NCBI GenBank assembly: GCA_905197685.1
Contig: CAJJZS010000008.1
Coordinates: 28,860-92,859, forward strand
Direction: 5' to 3'
DNA: 64,000 nucleotides
Origin: an uncultured Oscillospiraceae bacterium
GTDB lineage: Bacteria; Bacillota; Clostridia; Oscillospirales; Ruminococcaceae
The position numbers and the translations under genes are program-made. Position 1 is the first letter of the stretch; each line of letters starts with the position of its first letter. The notes beneath the pieces are model-generated. The model had not been told where the DNA came from. It worked only from the letters and a program-made list of their open reading frames with translations, and searched no databases. This document shows positions 52,429 through 60,427 of the stretch, one piece after another.

Positions 52429-54402
52429 ATGAAAAAAGTACTTTCCGTAGCTCTGGCATCTGCTATGGTACTGGGCATGGGCGCAAACGCTTTCGCTATC
52501 CAGTACAACACAGGTTCCAATGACAAGGCTGATTGGCCGGACAACTTCAAATTTGATGGTGCTCTGTTTGTAACAGACAAAGATGACAAAATCGTTACCG
52601 ATGCAACCACCGACATCAACGACAACGAAGCAGTTGACTTCCAGCCGGGCGACGTTATCTGGATGCCTCTGTACGCTGATGATCAGTATGCTTATAGCAA
52701 CACTTGGACTGAAGGCAAAGATGAACTGGATGCAGTAAGCTCTCTGAAACTGGATGAAAGCTACTTTGTTGGCGGTAAAGAAGGTAGTGCTCCTTCTGTT
52801 GGCGTTAAGAAAGATCATGTTAAAGATCTGGGTACTGTAGAAGTTACACTTAAAGCTGATGCTGGTACTACTACTGCCCCAGAAGTACTTTTGGGTACTT
52901 CTACAAAAGCAAAAAATACTTCTATTTCTTACAATGCAGACAAAACAGAAGCTACTGTTTCCTTTAAGGTTAGCAAATCTGATTACGAAACCCTGTTTGG
53001 TGACAAAGCACCAAATACTTATGAAGCAGTTGCTGTTACTGTAAAAATTCCTGTAACAACCTCTTTTGATAATACCGATGAAACTGCTAATGTTAATGTT
53101 GGTTCTGTTGTTATTGGTACAGTAACTGAAAATGCGAACAACGGTACAGTTGGTGAAGTTCTTCAGATTAAAGAAGTTCCTACTGTAGTAGAAGTTACTA
53201 ATGGTGACGGCGATACCGTTAAGAGAGATGTTGAATCCGCTAAAGCAGTTGTAAACGGAAAAACATTCTCTGCAACCCTGAAACAGGATGCAGATTTTGC
53301 AGAACTGGAAGCTAAAATCAATAATGAATTACAGAAAGCATACGATGCAGGTAAAGTTCTGACAGCTAAAGATGTAACTGTAACTGTTAACCTTGCAAAA
53401 GTTGATGGTACTGATGATGTTATCGGTAAACCACACATCGATGAAGTAGAAAATGGTGGCGTAAAAGTTGGTTACGGTCACTACACCGGCAACATCGACA
53501 AGAACTGGTCCATCAACCTGATTGAAAAATCCACCGGTGTTGCTGAACTCGTAGAAAAAGCTGAGCTGTACAAAGCTACCGCTAAAGACTACGCTTCTTA
53601 CAGCAAATACACCGATGAAATCATGCCAAACGCAGTATACCTCAAAGTTACTCTGAAGAAAGAGTGGAAGACCGCTTCTGACGAAACAATGAAATACTAC
53701 GTATATGTTGCTAACAACAACAACAGCCAGAAGACCAACGAAGTTTGGGTTTCCGGTAAATACGCTCCGACAACCAAGACTGTTGACTTCACTTGGACCA
53801 ACAACGCTAACGAACCTGCTCTGTGGGAAGCAAAAGAATCCGGCGTAGCTGTATTCGATTTCGCTGACAAAGCATTCTTCACCGTTAAAATGTACAAAGG
53901 CGAAACCATGTTCCTCGACCTCGAAACTGCTTACGACAAAGCAATCGCTGGCGAAATGGACGCTGACGCTGACTCCTTCTACAAATTCGACAAGAGCAAC
54001 TCTTCCTTCTCTCGCGCAGGCGAACTGGTAATCGTTTCCGATGACGAAACTCTGGTTCCTTACGAAATCGACGAAGACGGCAACTTTGTTGCAGTTGACG
54101 CTGAATACGTAAAAGATTACGCAATCGCTCACACCAACAGCAAAGTAAACGGTTTCGTATTCAACACCAAACAGCTGGGCAACTACGTTCTGTCCACTGA
54201 AGAACTGGGCGAAGTAGAAGATGAAGCTCCAGTAGAAGATGGTACTGATGCTGACGAAAACACCGTTACTCCAGAACCAGAAACTCCAGTACAGACTGAA
54301 AAACCAAACCCGAACACCGGCGCTAACGATTTCGTTGGTCTGGCAGTTTCCCTGGCAGTAGTTTCTGTAGCAGCTGCTGGCGCACTGGCTCTCAAAAAAT
54401 AA
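52429..54402 (+). CDS. Cell-wall surface protein with NPNTG sorting signal
   Basis: A 657-residue secreted protein. Residues 1-23 are a signal peptide ending ANAFA. The mature part is acidic with Thr-rich segments and no recognised domain. The C-terminus has a sorting signal: NPNTG at 627-631, a hydrophobic helix (635-655) and Lys-Lys. This fits anchoring by a class B-type sortase, as NPxTG/NPQTN-like motifs do. Most of the gene uses the highly biased codons of ribosomal genes, but residues about 134-340 do not. AGGAGG precedes ATG 52429. A terminator follows. Confidence 0.8.
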   Translation: MKKVLSVALASAMVLGMGANAFAIQYNTGSNDKADWPDNFKFDGALFVTDKDDKIVTDATTDINDNEAVDFQPGDVIWMPLYADDQYAYSNTWTEGKDELDAVSSLKLDESYFVGGKEGSAPSVGVKKDHVKDLGTVEVTLKADAGTTTAPEVLLGTSTKAKNTSISYNADKTEATVSFKVSKSDYETLFGDKAPNTYEAVAVTVKIPVTTSFDNTDETANVNVGSVVIGTVTENANNGTVGEVLQIKEVPTVVEVTNGDGDTVKRDVESAKAVVNGKTFSATLKQDADFAELEAKINNELQKAYDAGKVLTAKDVTVTVNLAKVDGTDDVIGKPHIDEVENGGVKVGYGHYTGNIDKNWSINLIEKSTGVAELVEKAELYKATAKDYASYSKYTDEIMPNAVYLKVTLKKEWKTASDETMKYYVYVANNNNSQKTNEVWVSGKYAPTTKTVDFTWTNNANEPALWEAKESGVAVFDFADKAFFTVKMYKGETMFLDLETAYDKAIAGEMDADADSFYKFDKSNSSFSRAGELVIVSDDETLVPYEIDEDGNFVAVDAEYVKDYAIAHTNSKVNGFVFNTKQLGNYVLSTEELGEVEDEAPVEDGTDADENTVTPEPETPVQTEKPNPNTGANDFVGLAVSLAVVSVAAAGALALKK

Positions 54403-54475
54403 GTCTAACTTATTTTAATAAGTTTAACTTGTTTTAATCACAATCGTTTAAACTAACAAAATAGCTTAACCGATA

Positions 54476-54522
54476 AACGCCCCTTTCCCATTCGGGAAAG
54501 GGGCGTTGTGTTTTTTATAAAA
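54476..54522 (+). terminator. Terminator after the surface-protein gene
   Basis: 14-bp stem AACGCCCCTTTCCC (54476-54489) and GGGAAAGGGGCGTT (54494-54507), loop ATTC, then GTGTTTTTT. Confidence 0.93.
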
Positions 54523-54559
54523 TTTTTTGTACAATTCGTAACTGCTGCCTATAAGCCAA

Positions 54560-55092
54560 CCTTTTTTGGGGCTGTGCGCCCCAAACCCTGTAACGGGCTT
54601 ATGCAGCCCGCACCTGCACCTACTTTCTTATGAAAAGAAAGTAGGCAAAGATTCATTAGGGGAAGTTTCCCCTAATACCCTTCTGCTTTTGTGCTGCCAT
54701 CGGTGTTCCTAAGTGGAGAATCGGTAGTTTTATAAGCTTCCTCTTTGGAAAAGACTTTCGGAAAGCATATCCAAAGAGGAAACTTTACTGGTTTTCTATC
54801 TTGTAGTAAAGTACACCTATGGGAGCAGAAGTCGGGGGAGTCGAGAGGGGGAAGGGGTCTTCCCCCTCTCTGCCGGAAGTCTTGAAACCAGAGGTTTCGT
54901 TCTTTGCGGAGTTAAACTTGGTTTAACTCCAGCTTTCTTCGCATAAGAAAGCTCCTGCGGGTTTGGGGCGCATAGCCCCATAAAAAAGGGGGAGTGGGGC
55001 ACAGCCCCACAATATGGCTTTTGGCATAAGAAAGCTCCTGCGGGTTTGGGGCGCATAGCCCCATAAAAAGGGGGTGTGGGGCACAGCCCCAC
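54560..55092. repeat. Repeat-rich, hairpin-dense intergenic region
   Basis: No gene. It holds many short hairpins (GGGGC/GCCCC, GGGCT/AGCCC, AGGGGAA/TTCCCCT, AGAGGGGGAAG/CTTCCCCCTCT) and a direct repeat of about 70 bases at 54941-55010 and 55024-55092, with few differences and 83-base spacing. Each unit contains TGGGGCGCATAGCCCCA and TGGGGCACAGCCCCA. A minus-strand open frame across it reads only the repeat. Confidence 0.8.
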
Positions 55093-55125
55093 AGTAATAA
55101 AAAAACAACCAAAGTTCCCTCCCAC

Positions 55126-55154
55126 TTGACGGAAAGAAACTTTGGTTGTATAAT
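55126..55154 (+). promoter_or_regulatory. Antisense promoter, copy 3
   Basis: TTGACG (55126-55131), 17 bases, TATAAT (55149-55154). It is identical in layout to the antisense promoters of copies 1 and 2 but on the plus strand. Confidence 0.85.
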
Positions 55155-55160
55155 GGTATC

Positions 55161-55255
55161 AGAAGGACGGCTCCGCGTTGCAGGCGGCGGTCGTTCCCAA
55201 TTCTTGTTTTTATTTGAGGAAACGCCGCCCCTTACATAGGGGTGGTTATTTCTTT
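55161..55255 (+). ncRNA. Antisense antitoxin RNA, copy 3
   Basis: It starts near 55161 and ends at hairpin CCGCCCC (55225-55231)/GGGGTGG (55239-55245), followed by TTATTTCTTT. It overlaps the end of the copy 3 toxin mRNA. Confidence 0.75.
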
Positions 55256-55337
55256 ATCGGTGCTTTAAGTAATTTAAAATACCAAAGATAACCACTGCTA
55301 ACAATTCTAAAAGTTGTAAAACTTCGGAAGTTGTCAT
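55254..55337 (-). CDS. Type I toxin, holin-like small peptide, copy 3
   Basis: A 27-residue hydrophobic peptide, MTTSEVLQLLELLAVVIFG then ILNYLKHR. The first 21 residues are the same as copy 1, although several codons differ, so the protein is under selection. AGGGGGTG precedes ATG 55337. The promoter TTTACA, 17 bases, TAAAAT (55433-55405, minus strand) drives it. Together with copy 1 it flanks the tetR-surface-protein locus in inverted orientation. Confidence 0.8.
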   Translation of the reverse strand: MTTSEVLQLLELLAVVIFGILNYLKHR

Positions 55338-55404
55338 AGTAGCCACCCCCTTTTTATGCACTTTTGTGCAGAGGGAATAACCGTGCCGTCCTTCCGATAA
55401 TTGT

Positions 55405-55433
55405 ATTTTACCATAAATTGTATAACTTGTAAA
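55405..55433 (-). promoter_or_regulatory. Toxin promoter, copy 3
   Basis: TTTACA (55433-55428), 17 bases, TAAAAT (55410-55405), minus strand. Confidence 0.78.
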
Positions 55434-55455
55434 GATTTGTTGAAGTCTGTCGATT

Positions 55456-55485
55456 AAAAAGCCGCCTGATAGGCGGCTTTTTTGA
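55456..55485. terminator. Bidirectional terminator before padR
   Basis: Stem AAAAAGCCGCCT and AGGCGGCTTTTT, loop GAT (55468-55470). Confidence 0.9.
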
Positions 55486-55512
55486 TAATCTGCTTAAAAA
55501 AATTATTTATAT

Positions 55513-55542
55513 TTGTTTAAAATATATATTGCATTATATAAT
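55513..55542 (+). promoter_or_regulatory. Promoter of padR-DUF1700 operon
   Basis: TTGTTT (55513-55518), 18 bases, TATAAT (55537-55542), set in AT-rich sequence with near-palindromes (TATATATTGCATTATATA, GTATTATATATAC) that could bind the PadR repressor. Confidence 0.55.
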
Positions 55543-55617
55543 AAAAAGCGGTATTATATATACAACAAAGAAAGAGAAAATAAAAAAACAAAACCGACGA
55601 TGAAAGGAGGAATCTGG

Positions 55618-55926
55618 ATGAACACACAGTTTAAAAAAGGCGCGCTGGAACTGTGCGTATTATCTCAGTTGAAAAAAGACGATAAATACGGATATGAATT
55701 GACCGAAACAATTTCCCGGGAAATAGATTTGGCAACCGGAACCCTCTATCTGATTTTAAAAAGACTCAAGGACGAGGATTATGTCGAAACCTACTCGGTA
55801 GAATCGGAAAACAGACCGGCAAGGAAATATTATCATCTCACCGAAAAAGGATTTGCGTATCAGCAGAATCTAAAACAGGAGTGGCAGGAATTTATTCAGG
55901 CGATTGATCGCCTGATTGAGGAATAA
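55618..55926 (+). CDS. PadR-family transcriptional regulator
   Basis: A 102-residue winged-helix protein of PadR type: FKKGALELCVLSQLKKDDKYGYEL, then ATGTLYLILKRLKDEDYVE and ARKYYHLTEKG. The start ATG 55618 has AAAGGAGG seven bases upstream; an open frame extends further but has no ribosome site. It lies 13 bases before the DUF1700/DUF4097 gene, the usual partner of such regulators. It probably represses its own operon. Confidence 0.93.
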   Translation: MNTQFKKGALELCVLSQLKKDDKYGYELTETISREIDLATGTLYLILKRLKDEDYVETYSVESENRPARKYYHLTEKGFAYQQNLKQEWQEFIQAIDRLIEE

Positions 55927-55939
55927 GGAGGAAACGATT

Positions 55940-57073
55940 ATGACAAAAGAAGAATATATGCAGCGGTTAAGAAATGCGTTACAGGCTTATGATAAAGAAT
56001 TTGTAGACGAGATTTTGGATAACTATGAAGAACATTTCGGCGCGGGAATCCGCAGCGACAGAACCGAACAGGAAATCTGTGAAGAACTGGGCGCAGTAGA
56101 AAATCTGGTTAAGGATATTGAGGAAATGCTGGGTGATATGGACATCCGCACTCACCAGCCGGACCTCTTTACCGCTGTTCAGCCGCATCAGGCGCAGTAT
56201 GATGAAATCCGCCGTATTGAGCTTGCTCTGGTTTCGATGGATGTTGAAATCTCCCCGTCCTCTGACGGAAAATTCCACGCAGAGCTGAAAAGCGGAGAGG
56301 AACTCTCCAAATATCTCAATGAAACCGTTTCGTACGGCAGATACTATGCAAGCGAAATTACCCACAACTACAAAAACGATGCCAACGGCAGAGGTCTTTT
56401 GAGAATGATTCTGGGTAACATGAACAATCAAAGCCAAACCTTAATTTTAAAGGTTCCTTCGGCTTTGGATTCGGTAAAAACAAAAACCATCAGCGGAGAT
56501 GTGGAATTAAACGCCCTTTCCTGTAAGGCGCTGAATTTGGAAACAGTCAGCGGCGATATTGAACTGCAAAACTGCAAATCCGAAACCTCCCTCTTAAAAA
56601 CCACCAGCGGCGACATCAATCTGGAAGATGTGACCGGAGAGGAAGCGGTGCTGCAAAGCGCAAGCGGAGATATGAACCTGCATGGTGTCGAGATTGCAAA
56701 AGAATGTAGCTTTTCCAGCGCAAGCGGAGATATGGACTTAAACGAAGTAAAAACCGAACGGGCGAAAATGCACTCGGCAAGCGGCGATATGCATCTGCGC
56801 AAAGTTGAGATGACGCAGGAGTGCAACATTTCCAGCAGCAGCGGAGATATTGACGCAGAATTGTTTTCCAACAATATCTCGGCGCGAACCACCAGCGGCG
56901 ACATCAATGTTTGCATTGATACCCGCGGCAAAAAACGCTACATTTCCGGCAAGACCCTTTCGGGCAGCATGAGAATGGAAAGCGACCTGTACGAGATGCC
57001 GTTTGCCAACGAAACAGAAAATGTTATCATCGCTAATGTAAACAGCGTTTCCGGCACAGTTCGCATAAAATAA
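55940..57073 (+). CDS. DUF1700-DUF4097 fusion protein with SGD repeats
   Basis: A 377-residue protein. Residues 1-75 are DUF1700-like (EEYMQRLRNALQAY, then ILDNYEEHF). Residues 180-375 form a DUF4097 beta-helix with about eight repeats of 19-22 residues, each with a TVSGDI, TTSGDI or SASGDM turn. No signal peptide or membrane helix is present, although DUF1700 proteins usually have one. AAGGAGG precedes ATG 55940. Function unknown; the operon with PadR suggests response to envelope or drug stress. Confidence 0.85.
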   Translation: MTKEEYMQRLRNALQAYDKEFVDEILDNYEEHFGAGIRSDRTEQEICEELGAVENLVKDIEEMLGDMDIRTHQPDLFTAVQPHQAQYDEIRRIELALVSMDVEISPSSDGKFHAELKSGEELSKYLNETVSYGRYYASEITHNYKNDANGRGLLRMILGNMNNQSQTLILKVPSALDSVKTKTISGDVELNALSCKALNLETVSGDIELQNCKSETSLLKTTSGDINLEDVTGEEAVLQSASGDMNLHGVEIAKECSFSSASGDMDLNEVKTERAKMHSASGDMHLRKVEMTQECNISSSSGDIDAELFSNNISARTTSGDINVCIDTRGKKRYISGKTLSGSMRMESDLYEMPFANETENVIIANVNSVSGTVRIK

Positions 57074-57090
57074 AAAAGATATTGTTTCTG

Positions 57091-57126
57091 AAAATCCCTC
57101 GTTCCAAACAGAACGGGGGATTTTTG
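57091..57126 (+). terminator. Terminator after the SGD-repeat gene
   Basis: Stem AAAATCCCTCGTTC (57091-57104) and GAACGGGGGATTTT (57111-57124), loop CAAACA, T-run. One mismatch-like T-G. Confidence 0.85.
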
Positions 57127-57199
57127 GCGTTTAAAAAAAGCGAAAAAGCAGATACCCTCATTCTGTCAAGGAAAAGATGATTTGAAGCTCGCTTTCCTA

Positions 57200-57228
57200 T
57201 TGACCTTCTCGCGCGGAACGGGTAAAAT
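57200..57228 (+). promoter_or_regulatory. Promoter of the ChrB_N-like gene
   Basis: TTGACC (57200-57205), 17 bases, TAAAAT (57223-57228). Confidence 0.7.
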
Positions 57229-57261
57229 AAATGTAATAGATGTTTCAGGGAGGTCGGACTG

Positions 57262-57813
57262 ATGGCAGACCCAATTCGTTGGCTTGCGCTGGGATACAGT
57301 GTCCCGGTGAATCCGTCAAAAAACCGCGTTTATGTTTGGCGAAAATTAAAGGAGTACGGAGCGGAATACTTTAAACAAGGCGTTGCTCTGCTGCCCTACA
57401 ACCGCCAAAGCTACAGCAAATTCAAATATCTTTCGGCAAAAATTACCGAAATGGGGGGCGAGGCTTCCATCGTGGAGATGAAGTTTATCGACCCGCGAGA
57501 TGAAAAAGAGATGGTATCCCGTTTCCGCGCGCAGGCTTTGGCAGAGCTTTCCGAGCTGAAAAACGATTGCGCGCAGGTGCTTGCTCAGCTCACACAAGGT
57601 CTGCAAAGCGGACAGAGCCTGAGCGAAGCGCAGGGAGAGGAAGTAAAGAAGATGATTCGCCGTTACTCCAAAGCAAAGGGCAGAAATCACTTTGGACTCA
57701 GTGTGGCGCAGGATGTGGAAAGCGGATTATATTCGATTATCTCCTCGGTGCGTCAGGCTTCCTCCGAGTTGTCCTCGCAGCTTGCCAAAGCGATGGACAA
57801 GGCGGTAAAATAG
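57262..57813 (+). CDS. ChrB N-terminal-domain-like protein
   Basis: A 183-residue protein whose first 85 residues match the N-terminal domain of ChrB-type proteins: YSVPVNPSKNRVYVWRKLKEYGAEYFKQGVALLP, then EMGGEAS. The rest is helical. ChrB proteins take part in chromate resistance as regulators, but stand-alone members of this kind occur widely without chrA, and none is seen here. TCAGGGAGG lies before ATG 57262. Chromate function is not implied by context. Confidence 0.75.
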   Translation: MADPIRWLALGYSVPVNPSKNRVYVWRKLKEYGAEYFKQGVALLPYNRQSYSKFKYLSAKITEMGGEASIVEMKFIDPRDEKEMVSRFRAQALAELSELKNDCAQVLAQLTQGLQSGQSLSEAQGEEVKKMIRRYSKAKGRNHFGLSVAQDVESGLYSIISSVRQASSELSSQLAKAMDKAVK

Positions 57814-57821
57814 GCTTTGCA

Positions 57822-57850
57822 TAAACAAAGAAAAATGCGCTATATATAAT
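57822..57850 (+). promoter_or_regulatory. Candidate promoter of hflX
   Basis: TAAACA (57822-57827), 17 bases, TATAAT (57845-57850). It would give a 165-base leader to hflX. Confidence 0.55.
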
Positions 57851-58020
57851 AAGGAAGAAAACTTGCCAAAACTGTATTTTTATGTAGACGGACGGCTGAT
57901 AAACTACCCTCTTTGGGAAAGCCTTTTCTAAGGAGGAGGCTTATAAAAAGACGGAGCTTGTCACCTCATAAAAGCGATTACAGAAAAAATAATATCCCCC
58001 GTTTGGGAAAGGAAAAAACT

Positions 58021-59274
58021 ATGTACGAAAATAAAGAGAAACAACAAACTGCCTTGCTTGCGGCGGTGGATACCGGAGAGTTTGATGTACAGCGTTCGAT
58101 TGACGAGCTGGAAGAACTCGCAAAATCCGCAGGCGCAAAGGTTGTAGGCAAAATCATTCAAAAGAAGGATAAACCCGACCCTGCCACCCTGATGGGTGCG
58201 GGCAGATTGGAAGAAGCGGCGCAGTTAATCCGCGCGCAGCAGATTGATTTGCTGATTTTCGACCACGAGCTTGCCCCCGCTCAATTAAAAAATATCGAAA
58301 AAGCGGTAGATACTACCGTCATAGACCGAACCACTTTGATTTTGGATATTTTTGCGCAGCGTGCAAGAACCGCCGAGGGCAGACTTCAGGTCGAATTGGC
58401 TCAGCTGAAGTACCGCCTGCCTCGCTTGGGAGGATTGGGCACCGAGCTTTCCCGTCTGGGCGGCGGAATCGGTACCCGCGGACCGGGTGAAAGCAAGCTG
58501 GAAAGCGACCGCCGCCACATTCGCCGCAGAATCCACGCTTTGGAAGAGGAACTGGTCGAACTGGAAAAACGACGCGATCTTCTGCGCCGCCGCCGTAAAA
58601 AAGATGATGTAATCAGTGTGGCAATCGTCGGATACACCAATGTCGGCAAATCCACCCTGCTGAATACGCTCACCGATGCCGGCGTTCTGGCAAAAGATAT
58701 GCTCTTTGCCACCCTTGACCCGACCTCCCGCGCGCTTACCCTGCCGGACGGACGCAAGGTTATGCTGATTGATACGGTAGGTCTGGTCAGCCGCCTGCCG
58801 CATCAGCTGGTGCAGGCGTTTCATTCCACCTTGGAGGAGGCGGCTCAGGCAGATTTAGTGCTGAATGTGTGCGATGTGTCCTCTCCGGAATTTGACGAAC
58901 AGCTTCGCGTTACCACCGGCTTGCTTGCCGAATTGGGCGCAGAGCAGGTTCCGGTGCTTACCGTGCTGAACAAGTGTGATAAACTGCCGCAGGGCGAGCC
59001 GCTCACCTTGAATAAATCGACAGCGGCAATCTCTGCAAAAAGCGGAGAAGGTTTGGATAAACTGCTGGAAAAAATTGTTTTGAACCTTCCCCAGACGCAT
59101 CAACGCCTTCATCTGTTGATTCCTTATGATAAAAGCGGACTGGTGGGAGAAATCCGCCAAAACGGGAAAATTTATACCGAGGAATACCGCGAAACCGGAA
59201 CCTATTTGGATGCCAATGTAGATTTAAAAATCTGTCACCGCGTTCAGGACTATATTCTTTTTAACGAGGACTAA
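58021..59274 (+). CDS. hflX: Ribosome-associated GTPase HflX
   Basis: A GTPase that splits stalled ribosomes or 100S dimers. The 417-residue protein has the N-terminal HflX domain with the glycine-rich GGIGTRGPGESKLE segment, a coiled coil, then the G domain (GYTNVGKS, DTVGLVSRLP, NKCD). I start at ATG 58021 after AAAGGA, although the frame is open back to 57913. It is followed after 18 bases by the EcsC-like gene. Confidence 0.95.
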   Translation: MYENKEKQQTALLAAVDTGEFDVQRSIDELEELAKSAGAKVVGKIIQKKDKPDPATLMGAGRLEEAAQLIRAQQIDLLIFDHELAPAQLKNIEKAVDTTVIDRTTLILDIFAQRARTAEGRLQVELAQLKYRLPRLGGLGTELSRLGGGIGTRGPGESKLESDRRHIRRRIHALEEELVELEKRRDLLRRRRKKDDVISVAIVGYTNVGKSTLLNTLTDAGVLAKDMLFATLDPTSRALTLPDGRKVMLIDTVGLVSRLPHQLVQAFHSTLEEAAQADLVLNVCDVSSPEFDEQLRVTTGLLAELGAEQVPVLTVLNKCDKLPQGEPLTLNKSTAAISAKSGEGLDKLLEKIVLNLPQTHQRLHLLIPYDKSGLVGEIRQNGKIYTEEYRETGTYLDANVDLKICHRVQDYILFNED

Positions 59275-59292
59275 TCGGAAAGGAGCAGTCGC

Positions 59293-60129
59293 ATGAACTT
59301 TTCTCAGCGCAGACAAACCCGTGTGAAAAACAGACGGCTCAACCGTTTGGGAAAAAAGGAAGAGCGGCTGCTTGCGCCCGATTCTCCCTCTTTTGTTGCC
59401 CGCAAGGCGCAGCAGCTCACTGCTCCGGCAAAGGAAAAAGTACTGGAAAAGATTCCGCCCAAAGCGCTGGAACAGTCTGCAAATTTACTGGAAAAAGCCT
59501 TTGAAAAGAGCTTTGATCTAGTCTGGGAAAAGGGCAGTTCGCTCATCGGCAAGCTGTGTTCCGCCGAAAAGCGGCTGAACCGATACGAACAATTTGCGCA
59601 AAAGCCGCTTTCTTCTTGGGAGCTTTCCCGATTAGGCTGCGAGGTTGCCCTGCGAGCTTCGGCAACGATGGCGTTTTCTTCCGTGCAGGGCGGTGTAATG
59701 GGCGCGCTGGGAATTGGGCTGCCCGATGTGCCGATTTTTTTAGCGGCGGTTTTTAAAACGCTGTTTGAGATTTCGCTCAGCTTCGGCTACCTGTATGATA
59801 CCCCACCCGAAAAGGTATATCAGCTTTTGCTCATCTGCGCCGCGGTTGCTTCGGACGAGGAAGAACGCCGCCGCGCCGGGCAGGATGCGGATTGCGCCGC
59901 AGTACAGATTCGGTTGGGATTGCTTCCCGCTGTTACTGTGGAAGAAGCGAAATCCCGCGCTTCAAAAGCGCTGTGCAGCGCAGCCCTTGGAGGAAAGATG
60001 GTGCAAGGTATGCCGATTGTCGGGGTATACGGCGGATTTCGCAACGGCGCGCTGCTTAAACAAATCGGTTCGCTTGCCGCCGTGAAATATCAGCAGAGAA
60101 TGTTGCGCGAGCTGTTGATTGAAGGATAA
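59293..60129 (+). CDS. EcsC-family protein
   Basis: A 278-residue protein with the EcsC region at about 100-270. It has a Ser/Ala-rich membrane-leaning helix (ATMAFSSVQGGVMGALGIGLPDVPIFLAAVFKTLFEI) and a VYGGFRNG ending. The N-terminus is very basic. AAAGGAG precedes ATG 59293. EcsC of Bacillus is linked to the Ecs ABC transporter; no ecsAB genes are here. Function unknown. It is in operon with hflX. Confidence 0.82.
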   Translation: MNFSQRRQTRVKNRRLNRLGKKEERLLAPDSPSFVARKAQQLTAPAKEKVLEKIPPKALEQSANLLEKAFEKSFDLVWEKGSSLIGKLCSAEKRLNRYEQFAQKPLSSWELSRLGCEVALRASATMAFSSVQGGVMGALGIGLPDVPIFLAAVFKTLFEISLSFGYLYDTPPEKVYQLLLICAAVASDEEERRRAGQDADCAAVQIRLGLLPAVTVEEAKSRASKALCSAALGGKMVQGMPIVGVYGGFRNGALLKQIGSLAAVKYQQRMLRELLIEG

Positions 60130-60169
60130 AAAATGCATTGATGTATCATAACTTTGATAAAACATTTGA

Positions 60170-60202
60170 AAAAAAGCTGCAAGCAACGCTTGCAGCTTTT
60201 TT
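60170..60202 (+). terminator. Terminator after the EcsC-like gene
   Basis: 15-bp stem AAAAAAGCTGCAAGC and GCTTGCAGCTTTTTT with loop AAC. Confidence 0.93.
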
Positions 60203-60205
60203 GAT

Positions 60206-60292
60206 GGGAATATTTCCCGGATTGGAGGATGATATATCAATTCTTTTCTCCACAATATTTCCCGGGAAATACAATATTTCTTAGGGAATATT
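60206..60292. repeat. TTTCCCGGGAAA palindromes upstream of the lipoprotein gene
   Basis: A perfect ATTTCCCGGGAAAT lies at 60257-60270, with related GGGAATATTTCCC at 60206-60218 and ATATTTCTTAGGGAATAT-like sequence near 60275-60292. The same element recurs at 61081, 61158 and 61274. Confidence 0.7.
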
Positions 60293-60427
60293 GGCAAAAG
60301 ACAGGGTTGTTTTTTGTGAAGATAGACAGTTGTAATTAAAGGAAAGATATGGTAAAATGACAATAATAAGAATTTACTGATGTAAATCTTAAAGAAAATG
60401 AAGAAAACAAGAAAGGAAGATCGTTTT

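Noticed and set aside
54817..55125. Minus-strand ORF of 102 codons
   Set aside because: It reads the GC-rich direct repeats (GLCPTPP, GAMRPKPAG blocks) and has no ribosome site.
57262..57813. Chromate-resistance operon
   Set aside because: Only the ChrB N-terminal domain is present and no chrA transporter is nearby.
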